From the NCBI RefSeq assembly GCF_028023675.1, contig NZ_JAQIOZ010000007.1:124001-188000 (forward strand): a stretch of 64,000 nt of DNA, written 5' to 3'. This stretch comes from Primorskyibacter aestuariivivens. Its GTDB lineage: Bacteria > Pseudomonadota > Alphaproteobacteria > Rhodobacterales > Rhodobacteraceae. The notes below the pieces were generated by a model, which made no database searches, was not told the DNA's origin, and worked only from the letters and a program-made list of their open reading frames with translations. Of this stretch, positions 47,089 through 56,035 are shown piece after piece. Each line of letters begins with the position of its first letter. Position 1 is the stretch's first letter. The position numbers and the translations under genes were made by a program.

Positions 47089-48513
47089 TCACCATGCCGC
47101 CGAGATGTACTGGGTTTCCATGAATTCCAGCATGCCCTCATGCCCGCCTTCACGGCCCAGACCCGACTGTTTCACGCCGCCAAAGGGCGCGGCGGGGTCG
47201 CTGACCAGCCCGCGATTGAGCCCGACCATGCCGTATTCCAGCCGCTCGCAGACCTGCAGCGCGCGTTTGAAGTCACCCGAAAAGACATAGGCGACAAGCC
47301 CATATTCGGTGTCATTGGCGCGGCGGATGACCTCTTCCTGATCCTTGAAAGTCTGGATCGCGGCCACCGGTCCAAAGATCTCGTCGCGCACGCATTCGGC
47401 GTTTTCCGGCACGTTCGACAGCACCGTGGGCGGGTAGTAGAACCCTTTGCCTTCCGGCACCTTGCCACCACATTCGACCGACGCGCCCTTGGCCACCGCG
47501 TCGGCAACAAACTCGGCCACCTTGTCGCGCGTGTCGGCATTGACCAGCGGGCCGACATCGACGGAGGGATCGGTGCCGTCGCCCACCTTGAGCGCGGACA
47601 TCGCGGCGGTGAGACGTTTGGTGAATTCATCGGCGATGTTTTCATGTACATAGATGCGGTTCGCCGCTGTACACGCCTCGCCGAGGTTGCGCATCTTGGC
47701 CAGCATCGTGCCCTCGATGGCAACATCCATATCGGCATCGTCGAACACCACGACAGGCGCGTTGCCGCCCAGTTCCATCGCCGGTTTCAGCACCTGATCG
47801 GCAGCACCCTTAAGCAGCTTCTGGCCCACGCCGGTGGAGCCGGTGAAGCTGACCACGCGCACGCGCGGATCATGCATCAGGTGATCGACCAGCGCGCCGG
47901 TGCGGCGCGAGGGCAGCACGTTGACCAGCCCCGGCGGCACGCCCGCTTCTTCAAGCAGCGGCATCAGCGCCAGCATGGTCAGCGGGGTTTCCGAGGCCGG
48001 TTTGATGATCACCGCGCAGCCTGCGGCCAGCGCGGGCGCAATCTTGCGGGTGCCCATCGCCGCCGGGTAGTTCCACGGCGTCACCAGCACGGCAAGGCCC
48101 GCGGGCTTGTGCTGCACGACAATCCGCGCGCCAGACGCGGGGGCATGGGTGATCAACCCGTCGGCGCGCACGGCTTCTTCCGCGAACCAGCGGAAAAATT
48201 CGGCGGCATAGGTGGCTTCGCCCTTGGCGTCCGCGCCCGCTTTGCCGTTTTCCAGCGTGATCAGGTTGGCAAAGTAATCGAGCCGGGCGGTCATCAGTTC
48301 CCACGCCTTGCGCAGCACTTCCGAGCGTTCGCGCGGTGTGCGCGCGGCCCAGTCGGCCATCGCCGCCTCGGCGGCGTCCAGCGCGGCATCGGCATCAGAA
48401 ATATCGGCAGACGCGACCGAGGCCAGAACCTCTTCGGTGGCCGGATTGATCACGTCAAAGCGTTCCGACGTCTTGCGCCATTCGCCATTGATGTAGAGAT
48501 CGGTGAATTCCAT
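47089..48513 (-). CDS. NAD(P)-dependent aldehyde dehydrogenase, succinate-semialdehyde dehydrogenase-like
   Basis: 474 residues, start 48513 with GGAG 6 nt upstream (ATG 48525 would add four residues). Catalytic Cys in GEACTAANRIYV and Glu in MELGGNAPVVVF, with FTGSTGVGQKLL cofactor loop. Signature is of the GabD/SSADH type, but aldehyde specificity is not predictable. Lies between the two E2-like genes, so it probably oxidises an aldehyde from the same pathway. Confidence 0.92.
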   Translation of the reverse strand: MEFTDLYINGEWRKTSERFDVINPATEEVLASVASADISDADAALDAAEAAMADWAARTPRERSEVLRKAWELMTARLDYFANLITLENGKAGADAKGEATYAAEFFRWFAEEAVRADGLITHAPASGARIVVQHKPAGLAVLVTPWNYPAAMGTRKIAPALAAGCAVIIKPASETPLTMLALMPLLEEAGVPPGLVNVLPSRRTGALVDHLMHDPRVRVVSFTGSTGVGQKLLKGAADQVLKPAMELGGNAPVVVFDDADMDVAIEGTMLAKMRNLGEACTAANRIYVHENIADEFTKRLTAAMSALKVGDGTDPSVDVGPLVNADTRDKVAEFVADAVAKGASVECGGKVPEGKGFYYPPTVLSNVPENAECVRDEIFGPVAAIQTFKDQEEVIRRANDTEYGLVAYVFSGDFKRALQVCERLEYGMVGLNRGLVSDPAAPFGGVKQSGLGREGGHEGMLEFMETQYISAAW

Positions 48514-48528
48514 AATATTCTCCATGGG

Positions 48529-49857
48529 CTAGAGCAGGTGGCGGAGCGGTTGCTCCATGCGGCCCGCGAATTCCGAGATGAGGCCGACGGCCTCGGTGGC
48601 GCTGAGTTGGTGGCCCGCGCATTCCAGCGTGACGCACAGCCCAACATCCCTGCGCGTCAGGGTCAAGACCGGCGCGGTTTCCGCACCAAGGGACACCGTG
48701 CTGACCCGGCTCATGCGCAGGTCGCGCAGGATCAGGTCGGGCGCGCTGTCGTCTTCGGCGTCGGTGATGGCACCGAAAGGCCCGGCAGGGACGTAATAGG
48801 CGTGGCTTTGGCCGAAACGTTCGACCGACACGGTTGCCATTTCCCGCCCAAGGCTGGCTGCGGCAAGTCCCGCAAGCAGCGCATTGGTGTCGCTCAGACC
48901 CGATGTCTCTGCGGCCCAGGCGGCGAAGGCGTCAAAGCCGTCACTCGGCAGGTCCGCCGTCAGGTGGCGCGATGCCTCTGCCGCTCCTGTCGACGCTTGT
49001 GCGGAGGGCAGCGCCTTGAGCACCTCGATATCAGCGACGTGGAACGGCTGCGGATGTCCCGCCTCAACCAGCCGGTTCAGGTCAAGCCCCTGTTCCAGCG
49101 CCAGACGCCGCGCCTTGGGCGAGGCGAGAATGCGGCCATCAGCGCGTGCCGGCGCGGGCGCCTTGGTGGCGGCCGGTTTCGGTGCGGGCTTGGTCTCTGG
49201 CTTTGCGGCAGGGGCGGTTTCGGCCTTGGGCGCGGAGCTTGGGGCGGCTTTGGCCCCGGATTGGCTGCGCTGCACGGGCGCGTCTGGCTTCTCGGTCGAG
49301 ATGATCGCGATGGTGTCGCCCACCGGGGCCTCTTCGCCCGCCTCGGCCAGAAGCGCTGCGACGAACCCGTCATGCCCCGCTTCGACCTCCATGGTGGATT
49401 TGTCGGTTTCCACCTCGAACAGGATGTCGCCAGCCGCCACCGCATCGCCCGGGGCCTTGTGCCATGCGACAAGCAACCCGGTGTCCTGGGCCATACCAAG
49501 CGCGGGCATGATGACTTCCTTGCCATCGGGCAGGGCGGTGTCGTCTGCGCCCGCATCGTCCGCTGCGGCCTCGGTCGAAGCCGCAGGCGCGGCATGCGCG
49601 ATGCTGCCGCTATCCTCGGCACTGTCCGAAATCAGCGCAATGACATTGCCCACCGGAACCTCGGCCCCGGCCTCGGCCTGCACATCGGTGAGGAAGCCAT
49701 CGGCGGGGGCCTCGACCTCCATCGTGGCCTTGTCGGTTTCCACCTCGAAGAGCGCATCGCCCGCCTTGACCGCGTCGCCGGGGCTTTTCAGCCAGCTCAC
49801 GATCAGACCGGTGTCCTGCGCCATCCCGAGGGCGGGCATGATCACCTCATGCGGCAT
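48529..49857 (-). CDS. Double-lipoyl carrier protein with degenerate E2 core
   Basis: 442 residues. Two lipoyl domains, each with ETDKxTMEVEA (lipoyl Lys 43 and 153), an Ala/Pro linker, and a PSBD (about 242-282, ILASPKARRLALEQGLDL). The C-terminal region (about 305-442) looks like the end of an acyltransferase core. It keeps a His (CAGHQLSATEA) but the HxxxN/D position is Ala, and the first half of the core is missing. It should deliver acyl groups but not catalyse transfer. Overlaps E1 beta by 11 nt. Confidence 0.88.
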   Translation of the reverse strand: MPHEVIMPALGMAQDTGLIVSWLKSPGDAVKAGDALFEVETDKATMEVEAPADGFLTDVQAEAGAEVPVGNVIALISDSAEDSGSIAHAAPAASTEAAADDAGADDTALPDGKEVIMPALGMAQDTGLLVAWHKAPGDAVAAGDILFEVETDKSTMEVEAGHDGFVAALLAEAGEEAPVGDTIAIISTEKPDAPVQRSQSGAKAAPSSAPKAETAPAAKPETKPAPKPAATKAPAPARADGRILASPKARRLALEQGLDLNRLVEAGHPQPFHVADIEVLKALPSAQASTGAAEASRHLTADLPSDGFDAFAAWAAETSGLSDTNALLAGLAAASLGREMATVSVERFGQSHAYYVPAGPFGAITDAEDDSAPDLILRDLRMSRVSTVSLGAETAPVLTLTRRDVGLCVTLECAGHQLSATEAVGLISEFAGRMEQPLRHLL

Positions 49858-50842
49858 GGATCATCTCCCCGGACATGAGTTTGCGGGCGTTCTCTGCCAC
49901 CGCTTCGGGCGTGGGCACTGTGATGTCCTCAAGCGCCGGGCTGAAGGGCACCGGCACATCCATCGCGCCCATGCGCAGCACCGGCGCGTCGAGATGGTAA
50001 AAGGCTTTCTCGTTGATGCGGCTGGCAATTTCGCCAGTGATGCCAAAGCTTTGATGGCCTTCGTCCACGACAATCACGCGGCTGGTCTTTTTCGCCGACT
50101 TGAGCAGCGCGGCCTCGTCCAGCGGCACGATGGTGCGCGGGTCGATCACTTCGGCCTCGATGCCTTCCTTGGCGAGGATTTCGGCGGCTTTTTCGCAGAC
50201 CTGCACCATCGACGAGGTGCCGATCAGGGTGATGTCCGCGCCTTCGCGCTTGATATTGGCCTCGCCAAAGGGGATCAGGAACTCCTCTTCGGGCACCGGG
50301 GCCTTGTCGTTATACATCAGCTTGTCTTCGAAGATCACCACCGGGTTGTTGTCGCGGATGGCGGTCTTCATCAGGCCCTTGGCCTCATAGGCCGAGGAGG
50401 GCATCGCAACCTTGAGACCCGGGATATGGGCCACCAGCGCATGCAGCGATTGCGAGTGTTGCGCAGCAGAGCGGCGGGTCGCGCCGAGATTGGTGCGCAG
50501 CACCAGCGGCACGCTGAGCTTGCCGCCGGACATGTAATGCGTCTTGGCGGCCTGGTTGCAGAGCTGATCCATGATCAGGTAGATGAAGTCGCCGAACATC
50601 AGGTCGACCACGGGGCGGGACCCGGTCATGGCGGCGCCGACGGCGATGCCCATGAAACCCGGCTCGGCAATGGGCGTGTCAACCACGCGCTCGGTGCCGA
50701 ATTCCTCGACCAGACCGGAGAGCACCTTGAACGGCGTGCCCGCCTCGGCCACGTCCTCGCCGATGATGAAAACGGTCTCATCCCGGCGCATCTCTTCGGC
50801 GAGCGCTTCGTTCACCGCCTGGGACAGGGTAATATTTCGCAT
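49847..50842 (-). CDS. 2-oxo acid / acetoin dehydrogenase E1 beta subunit
   Basis: 331 residues, transketolase-like pyrimidine domain plus C-terminal transketolase domain. Pattern FIIGEDVAEAGTPFKVLSGL and VVDTPIAEPGFMGIAVGAAM are typical, then VVVDEGHQSFGITGEIASRI. Partner of the E1 alpha gene just upstream (10 nt apart). Uses thiamine diphosphate. Full length. Confidence 0.93.
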   Translation of the reverse strand: MRNITLSQAVNEALAEEMRRDETVFIIGEDVAEAGTPFKVLSGLVEEFGTERVVDTPIAEPGFMGIAVGAAMTGSRPVVDLMFGDFIYLIMDQLCNQAAKTHYMSGGKLSVPLVLRTNLGATRRSAAQHSQSLHALVAHIPGLKVAMPSSAYEAKGLMKTAIRDNNPVVIFEDKLMYNDKAPVPEEEFLIPFGEANIKREGADITLIGTSSMVQVCEKAAEILAKEGIEAEVIDPRTIVPLDEAALLKSAKKTSRVIVVDEGHQSFGITGEIASRINEKAFYHLDAPVLRMGAMDVPVPFSPALEDITVPTPEAVAENARKLMSGEMIHAA

Positions 50843-50853
50843 GATGTGTCTCC

Positions 50854-51861
50854 TCAGGCCGTGTCGCGCAGCAGCGCATGGGGAATGTCGGTAAAGACGT
50901 GCATGTCGACTTCGGATTCGTCCGGATACTTGGCGTTCAGCGCGTATTCGACGGCGTCCGATGCATCCTTCTTGATCTCTTCGTTCATCGCCTCGATCTC
51001 ATCTTCGGAGGCAATACCTTCCTCGACGAGCCAGGAGCGGAAGCGGATGATCGGATCCTTGTTTTCCTTCCAGTCCTTTTCCTCGTCCTTGGAGCGATAA
51101 TATTCGCGGTTGATGTCGCCCACATGGTGGCCGTGGTAGCGATAGGTCATCAGTTCCATGAAGAACGGGCCTTCGCCCTTGCGGGCGCGTTCGACCAGTT
51201 TCTGGGTCAGCGCATTGACGGCAAGCACATCCTGCCCGTCCACCTGATGCGCCTCGATGCCAAAGGCTTCGGCGCGGGCGGTGATGGAGCCGGCGGCGAT
51301 TTCCTCGGTCTTGGTATACTCAGAGTAGCCGTTGTTTTCACAGGCATAGATCACCGGCAGGTTCCACAGCGCGGCCATGTTCATGACCTCGTACATCAGG
51401 CCCTGTGCGGTGGCACCGTCGCCAAAGAAGCAGACGGTCACGTCCTGTTTGCCCAGCAGTTTCGAGGTAAAGGCCGCGCCGGTGGCGATGCCCATGGAGC
51501 CGCCGACGATGGCGTTGGCCCCAAGATTGCCGTTGGACTGGTCGGCGATATGCATCGAGCCGCCCTTGCCCCGGCAATAGCCTTCTTCCTTGCCCAGAAG
51601 TTCGCAGAACATCTCCTTGAACTCCGCGCCTTTGGCGACGCAGTGGCCGTGACCCCGGTGGGTCGAGGTGATCTTGTCATCCTTGGTGAGCGCTTCGCAG
51701 ATGCCCACGGCCACGGCCTCTTCGCCGGAATACATATGGGTCAGCCCCGGCATTTTGGCCGAGAGGTAAAGCTGGTTGGCATTGTCCTCGAAGGTGCGGA
51801 TGCGCACCATCTGGCGGTACATGCGCAGATAATCTTCGGTGTTAGTCTTGGCTTTGGCCAT
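50854..51861 (-). CDS. 2-oxo acid / acetoin dehydrogenase E1 alpha subunit
   Basis: 335 residues, start at ATG 51861 (the open frame continues 33 nt upstream). Thiamine-diphosphate motif GDGATAQGLMYEVMNMAALW ... CENN is complete. THRGHGHCVAKGAE and GKGGSMHIADQSNGNLGANA resemble AcoA-type acetoin dehydrogenase alpha subunits. AAGGGGG lies 9 nt before the start. Two GC hairpins precede it (separate entry). Confidence 0.93.
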   Translation of the reverse strand: MAKAKTNTEDYLRMYRQMVRIRTFEDNANQLYLSAKMPGLTHMYSGEEAVAVGICEALTKDDKITSTHRGHGHCVAKGAEFKEMFCELLGKEEGYCRGKGGSMHIADQSNGNLGANAIVGGSMGIATGAAFTSKLLGKQDVTVCFFGDGATAQGLMYEVMNMAALWNLPVIYACENNGYSEYTKTEEIAAGSITARAEAFGIEAHQVDGQDVLAVNALTQKLVERARKGEGPFFMELMTYRYHGHHVGDINREYYRSKDEEKDWKENKDPIIRFRSWLVEEGIASEDEIEAMNEEIKKDASDAVEYALNAKYPDESEVDMHVFTDIPHALLRDTA

Positions 51862-51885
51862 AGCGGGTTTCCCCCTTGAACGGGC

Positions 51886-51941
51886 GCCGGGCAAAAGCCC
51901 GGCCTACATCATCGGCGGTTGGCCGGGCAGTGCGCCCGGCC
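51886..51941. repeat. Two GC-rich hairpins with the same core, REP-like
   Basis: Between the M24 gene and E1 alpha: GCCGGGC-AAAA-GCCCGGC (51886-51903) and GGCCGGGC-AGTGC-GCCCGGCC (51921-51941). Both stems share GCCGGGC/GCCCGGC. In the mRNA they could attenuate or stabilise. The repeated core suggests a REP-type element. No T-run. Confidence 0.55.
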
Positions 51942-51948
51942 TTCCGTC

Positions 51949-53259
51949 TCAGTAACGGTTTGCGATCGGCAGCTCTTCGGCCGGGAAGAGCGAGATGACC
52001 TCGCAGCCGGTCTCGGTCACCACCACCTCTTCTTCGATCCGTGCGGCTGAATAGCCGTCCGTCGCAGGGCAGTAGGTTTCCAGCGCAAAGACCATGCCGG
52101 TCTTGATCTCCATCGGGTGCTCCATGCTCACCGCGCGGGAGATGATCGGGCGTTCGTGCAGCGCCAGACCCAGCCCGTGGCCGAATTGTAGACCAAAGGC
52201 CTGATCCTCGTTCGCGAAACCAAGCGATTGCGCCGTCGGCCAGACCTCGGCCACCTTGTCGGTGGTCACGCCCGGTTTGATCATCGCGATGGAGGCGTCG
52301 ATCCATTCGCGCGCCTTCACATAGGCGTCGTTCTGCGACGGTGTCGCGCGGCCCACGTTGAAGGTCCGGTAATAACAGGTACGATAGCCCTGATATGACT
52401 GGAGAATGTCAAAGAAAGCCTGATCGCCCGGCCGGATGAGCCGGTCGGTGAAGTTGTGCGGGTGCGGGTTGCAGCGTTCGCCGGAAATGGCGTTGATCGC
52501 TTCCACATCGTCCGAGCCCATCTCGTAGAGCAGCTTGTTCGACATGGCGACGATGTCGTTTTCGCGCACGCCGGGTTTCAGCTCTTCGTAGATCATGTGG
52601 TAGACGCCATCCACCATCGAGGCGGCCTGGGTCAGAAGCTGGATTTCGTCCCAGTTCTTGATCTCGCGCGCCGCCAGCATGATCTGCTGACCGTCGACGA
52701 CGTGAATGCCCTCTTCCTGCAGCGCATGGAACATCGCCGTTTCGGCATAGTCCACACCCACCGGCATATCGGCCATGCCCGCATCCTTGATCAGCTGGGC
52801 GATCATCTTGGCGTATTTTTTCATCAGGCCGAATTCCGGCGGGATGGTGCCGCGCATGCCGACAACACCGGCAAGACAGTGATCGGGCTCAAGCCAGTCG
52901 GAATAGCGCTGGTGATGCACCGCCGCCGAGCCGAAATCCCAGACATAGGGGCTGTCATCGCCGGTGAGCAGGCAGAAACGGCACATCTTGTCCCGTTCCC
53001 ATTCGCCGATCTTGGTCGAGGTCACATAGCGGATGTTGTTCACGTCAAAGAGCAGCAGCGAACCGGCAGGCGAGTTCTGCAGGCTCTGCCGCGTGCGGGC
53101 GAGACGGTAACGGCGCAGGCGGTCATGGTCGACGCGGCGCTCGAAATCGACCGACGAGTGACCCCAGGCTGGGATCTTGTCGCGCCATTCCCAGTTGGTT
53201 TCAAGGTCCTGCGGGGTGAGCAGGTTGGGCATAAGGGCATTGCCGGGACGTTCTGACAT
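51949..53259 (-). CDS. M24 (pita-bread) family protein with altered metal site
   Basis: 436 residues. The C-terminal pita-bread domain (about 205-430) aligns with M24 enzymes such as Xaa-Pro dipeptidase and creatinase. Expected ligands: first Asp D284 (AFFDILQ), His 361 (QFGHGLGL), Glu 394 (FALETYCP), Glu 409 (RIEEEVVV). The second Asp, normally in GYxSDxTRT, is replaced by Cys 295 (GYRTCYYRTF). So a normal dinuclear site is unlikely. It may be a metal-free or altered amidohydrolase, like creatinase. Substrate unknown. Confidence 0.82.
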   Translation of the reverse strand: MSERPGNALMPNLLTPQDLETNWEWRDKIPAWGHSSVDFERRVDHDRLRRYRLARTRQSLQNSPAGSLLLFDVNNIRYVTSTKIGEWERDKMCRFCLLTGDDSPYVWDFGSAAVHHQRYSDWLEPDHCLAGVVGMRGTIPPEFGLMKKYAKMIAQLIKDAGMADMPVGVDYAETAMFHALQEEGIHVVDGQQIMLAAREIKNWDEIQLLTQAASMVDGVYHMIYEELKPGVRENDIVAMSNKLLYEMGSDDVEAINAISGERCNPHPHNFTDRLIRPGDQAFFDILQSYQGYRTCYYRTFNVGRATPSQNDAYVKAREWIDASIAMIKPGVTTDKVAEVWPTAQSLGFANEDQAFGLQFGHGLGLALHERPIISRAVSMEHPMEIKTGMVFALETYCPATDGYSAARIEEEVVVTETGCEVISLFPAEELPIANRY

Positions 53260-53323
53260 TGGAAACTCCTTTCGGGTGCGGCCATGCGCACCCGCATTTT
53301 GCTGAAAAATCTGCGGTTGCGGC

Positions 53324-54133
53324 CTATTTCGTCACCCAGCCACCGTCGATCGAGATCATCTGACCGGTCATGTAGTCGCTGTCATCCGAGGCCAGGAACG
53401 AGGCGGTGCCGACGATATCCTTGGGATAGGAGACGCGCTTGATCACCAGGTTGTTCTCGACGATATCGTCATAGGCCTGACCTTCGCGCTCCTTGAAGCC
53501 AATCTCGATCAGGTCCTTGTCAAGCTGCTCCCAGAGCGGCGTGATCACGACGCCCGGTGCATAGCCGTTCACGGTGATGTTGTGCTCGGCCAGACCCAGC
53601 GCGCCGCATTCGGTGAGCGCGAGACAGCCGTATTTCGAGGTGCAGTAAACCGTCACATCGACCAGCGGCTTGCGCGAGGCAATCGAGCCCACATTGATCA
53701 GCTTGTAGGGATGATCTTCCATCGGACCCTGGGCGATCATCTGGCGGGCCACTTCCTGCATGCCCAGCCACATCGCCTTGGTGTTGACGTTCATGATCAT
53801 GTCCCAGTTGTCTTCATCGATATCCATGAAGAACCGGGGCTTGTTGAGACCGGCGTTGAACAGACCCACATTGATCGAGCCAAACGCCTCGACCGTGGCG
53901 GCGACGGCGGCGGCGTTGTCTTCGCGGCTCGTCACGTCCATTTTGACGGCGATCGCCTTGCCGTTGCCCGCCGCGTTGATGGCGTCAGCGACTTTCTGCG
54001 CCTCGACGCCATCGAGATCGCCAATGCAGACATTGGCACCCTGGGCGGCAAAAGCCTCGGCATTGGCCTGACCCATGCCGCGAGCACCACCGGTGATCAG
54101 AATATTCTTACCTTTCAGGCGATTGGGGTCCAT
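53324..54133 (-). CDS. SDR family NAD(P)-dependent oxidoreductase
   Basis: 269 residues. Cofactor motif TGGARGMGQANAEAF, FNAGLNKPRFF, catalytic NVGSIASRKPL and YCTSKYGCLAL (Ser, Tyr, Lys all present). Related to the SDR on the opposite arm at 57229-58026. Both have NAGxNKPxxFxD and end DSDYMTGQ. A secondary-alcohol/polyol dehydrogenase is likely. Second gene of the leftward arm. Confidence 0.92.
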   Translation of the reverse strand: MDPNRLKGKNILITGGARGMGQANAEAFAAQGANVCIGDLDGVEAQKVADAINAAGNGKAIAVKMDVTSREDNAAAVAATVEAFGSINVGLFNAGLNKPRFFMDIDEDNWDMIMNVNTKAMWLGMQEVARQMIAQGPMEDHPYKLINVGSIASRKPLVDVTVYCTSKYGCLALTECGALGLAEHNITVNGYAPGVVITPLWEQLDKDLIEIGFKEREGQAYDDIVENNLVIKRVSYPKDIVGTASFLASDDSDYMTGQMISIDGGWVTK

Positions 54134-54150
54134 TGTGTCTCCTCCTCAAG

Positions 54151-55980
54151 TCACAGTGTTCTGTTTGGTATTATCAAGGCATCCGCCCGGGACTGGGCGG
54201 CGCGCAAGGCTTCGCGCGGGGTCGTGAAGCCCCGCAGCATGTCGTGAAATTCTTCGCCGCAGATCTGGATCAGCCCGCAGAATTCGGGAACCGGCGGGCG
54301 CGGCCAGAATTGCAGCTCGTCGCGCCAGGACATGGCGTCCACGGCCTCGAAAATCGGCGAGGCGCGGCGCACCTCCGGGTCGGAGCCGACGGAATAACGC
54401 GGATTGGTGCGGCTGCCGTTCTGGACATAGAGTTTCTGCGCCTCGGGTGATGTGAAGACTTTGAGCGCCTCGACCGCCGCAGGCACCCGTTCGGGGGCAA
54501 GGTTGGCGGGAATGCCCATGGCATATCCACCGACCGGGGCCACCTGTTTCGCGCCGGGGCCCGAGGGATGCGGCAGGTATCCGGTCTGGCCATTGGCGGG
54601 CGAATTTTCGTCCAGTTCGAAATAGGGGGCCAGAAGCGTGTAGCCATAGGCCATCGCGATCTTGCCCGCCGCGTAGGGGCGGACCCGCTCATACCATGAC
54701 ATCGACAGGATATCGGGCGGTGAATATTTCAGAAGCTCCAGCAGGAACTCAGCCGCCCTCAGACCCGCTTCGGTATCTATGGTCGCGTGGTAATCGCGAT
54801 CGGCCAGATGATCCGTTTCAAACCCACCGGCGATTTCAGGCAGGTTGACCACGGGCTGGCCGAAATCCGCCATGGTCATCAAAACCGTATGGCCAAGCGC
54901 CGTGCCACGCGCGGCGTTCCATGCAATGCCATAGCGCCCATGGCGCGGGTCATGCAGTGTCTCGGCGGCCTGCAAGAGCGCGTCGGTCGTGGCGGGCGGC
55001 TCCAGCCCGGCCTCGGCAAACATGTCCCGGCGATAGAACAGCAGCTCCGGCGTGGTTTGCGCCGGCACGCCATAGGGACGTCCGCCCCAATGCGTGGCTT
55101 TCCAGCCAGCGGTGTGAAAGTCCGCCGGGTCCAGCCTGGCGAGGTCCATGACCTGATCCAGCGGCATCAGCACATTCTTGTCAGCGAATTCGCCAACCCA
55201 CGGCAAATCCACCGCGATAATATCATATTGGCTGTTGGGGCGTTCGGCGTTGCGCAGCGCTTCTTCGCGCAGCCGGTCGATGGAAAAGGCGCGCTGGCTG
55301 ATCCCGGTGCCGATCACCTGCTCGAACTGGCGCTTTAGATTGTCCATCACCATGAAGGTCGGGTCGCCATGCACCAGCACCCGCAGCCCGCCCGAGACCT
55401 TGAGCGGCTCCGAACGCACGCTCAGCGGCGGAATGGATTTGGCGGCGGAATAGCTGCCGCCAAAGTAATAGTCGCGGCCTTCCTGCGTCCCCGACAGGCC
55501 CGCGAACCGCGTCTGGGCAAGGCGCTGCACGCGGCCCGACAGCTGCATCCACTGCGCCAGGAGCTTGTCGCTGGGATGCATGGAAAAGCTTTTGCCGGTC
55601 TTGGTGCGCGGGCGCTGTTCGATCAATCCCGCCTCGATCATCTCCTTCATCCGGCGATTCGCCGTGGCATAGGGCACACGGCTTGCCCCGATCAGGGAGG
55701 TGGGGGTGATGGTCTTGGCTTCGAAATGCCCCTCGATGAGATGCAGAGCCATGCGCAGATGCGCGTTGGGCGCAACAATATCCAGCGAGGATTCCAGCTC
55801 GTCACTCAAATCTTCCAGAAAGGACAATATCGCCAGCGGCTCGGCATTCGCCTGTGGCGACCCCTTTGCGCTTTGCTTATGTCCTGCCATGGCGTTCATG
55901 AGTGAATGAGACCTTCCGCCAGTATGGCGCGTTATGGATGGTGGGTTCCTGTCCGATCTGGATGAATTGGAATCGTTCAC
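54151..55980 (-). CDS. Regulator with winged helix fused to a solute-binding-protein domain
   Basis: About 609 residues from GTG 55980, which has AAGGAG 5 nt upstream; ATG 55899 is an alternative. No signal peptide, so cytoplasmic. Winged-helix-like domain at about 74-139 (TPTSLIGASRVPYATANRRM, KEMIEAGLIEQRPRTKTGKS). From about 197 to 580 is a family-1-like ABC solute-binding domain, with TTPELLFYRRDMFAEAGLEP and PVGGYAMGIPANLAPERV. First gene of the leftward arm and divergent from the sugar transporter. It looks like a one-component regulator that senses the transported compound. Confidence 0.8.
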   Translation of the reverse strand: MNDSNSSRSDRNPPSITRHTGGRSHSLMNAMAGHKQSAKGSPQANAEPLAILSFLEDLSDELESSLDIVAPNAHLRMALHLIEGHFEAKTITPTSLIGASRVPYATANRRMKEMIEAGLIEQRPRTKTGKSFSMHPSDKLLAQWMQLSGRVQRLAQTRFAGLSGTQEGRDYYFGGSYSAAKSIPPLSVRSEPLKVSGGLRVLVHGDPTFMVMDNLKRQFEQVIGTGISQRAFSIDRLREEALRNAERPNSQYDIIAVDLPWVGEFADKNVLMPLDQVMDLARLDPADFHTAGWKATHWGGRPYGVPAQTTPELLFYRRDMFAEAGLEPPATTDALLQAAETLHDPRHGRYGIAWNAARGTALGHTVLMTMADFGQPVVNLPEIAGGFETDHLADRDYHATIDTEAGLRAAEFLLELLKYSPPDILSMSWYERVRPYAAGKIAMAYGYTLLAPYFELDENSPANGQTGYLPHPSGPGAKQVAPVGGYAMGIPANLAPERVPAAVEALKVFTSPEAQKLYVQNGSRTNPRYSVGSDPEVRRASPIFEAVDAMSWRDELQFWPRPPVPEFCGLIQICGEEFHDMLRGFTTPREALRAAQSRADALIIPNRTL

Positions 55981-56035
55981 ATCGGCTCCTTCCGAAAATG
56001 TCCAAAGTGACAGCCAAAGGGTATGCCCTATGCAT

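Noticed and set aside
47140-49878. Plus-strand open frame of 912 codons
   Set aside because: Antisense to the ALDH and double-lipoyl genes, whose products show clear conserved motifs. High third-position GC leaves the opposite strand open.
48884-51100. Plus-strand open frame of 738 codons
   Set aside because: Antisense to the lipoyl protein, E1 beta and E1 alpha; composition is Ser/Ala/Arg-rich with no recognisable domain.
51949-53259. DMSP lyase DddP
   Set aside because: DddP is also an M24-fold protein and expected in roseobacters, but the metal-site Asp is Cys here and the context is sugar/acyl catabolism. I keep only the fold assignment.
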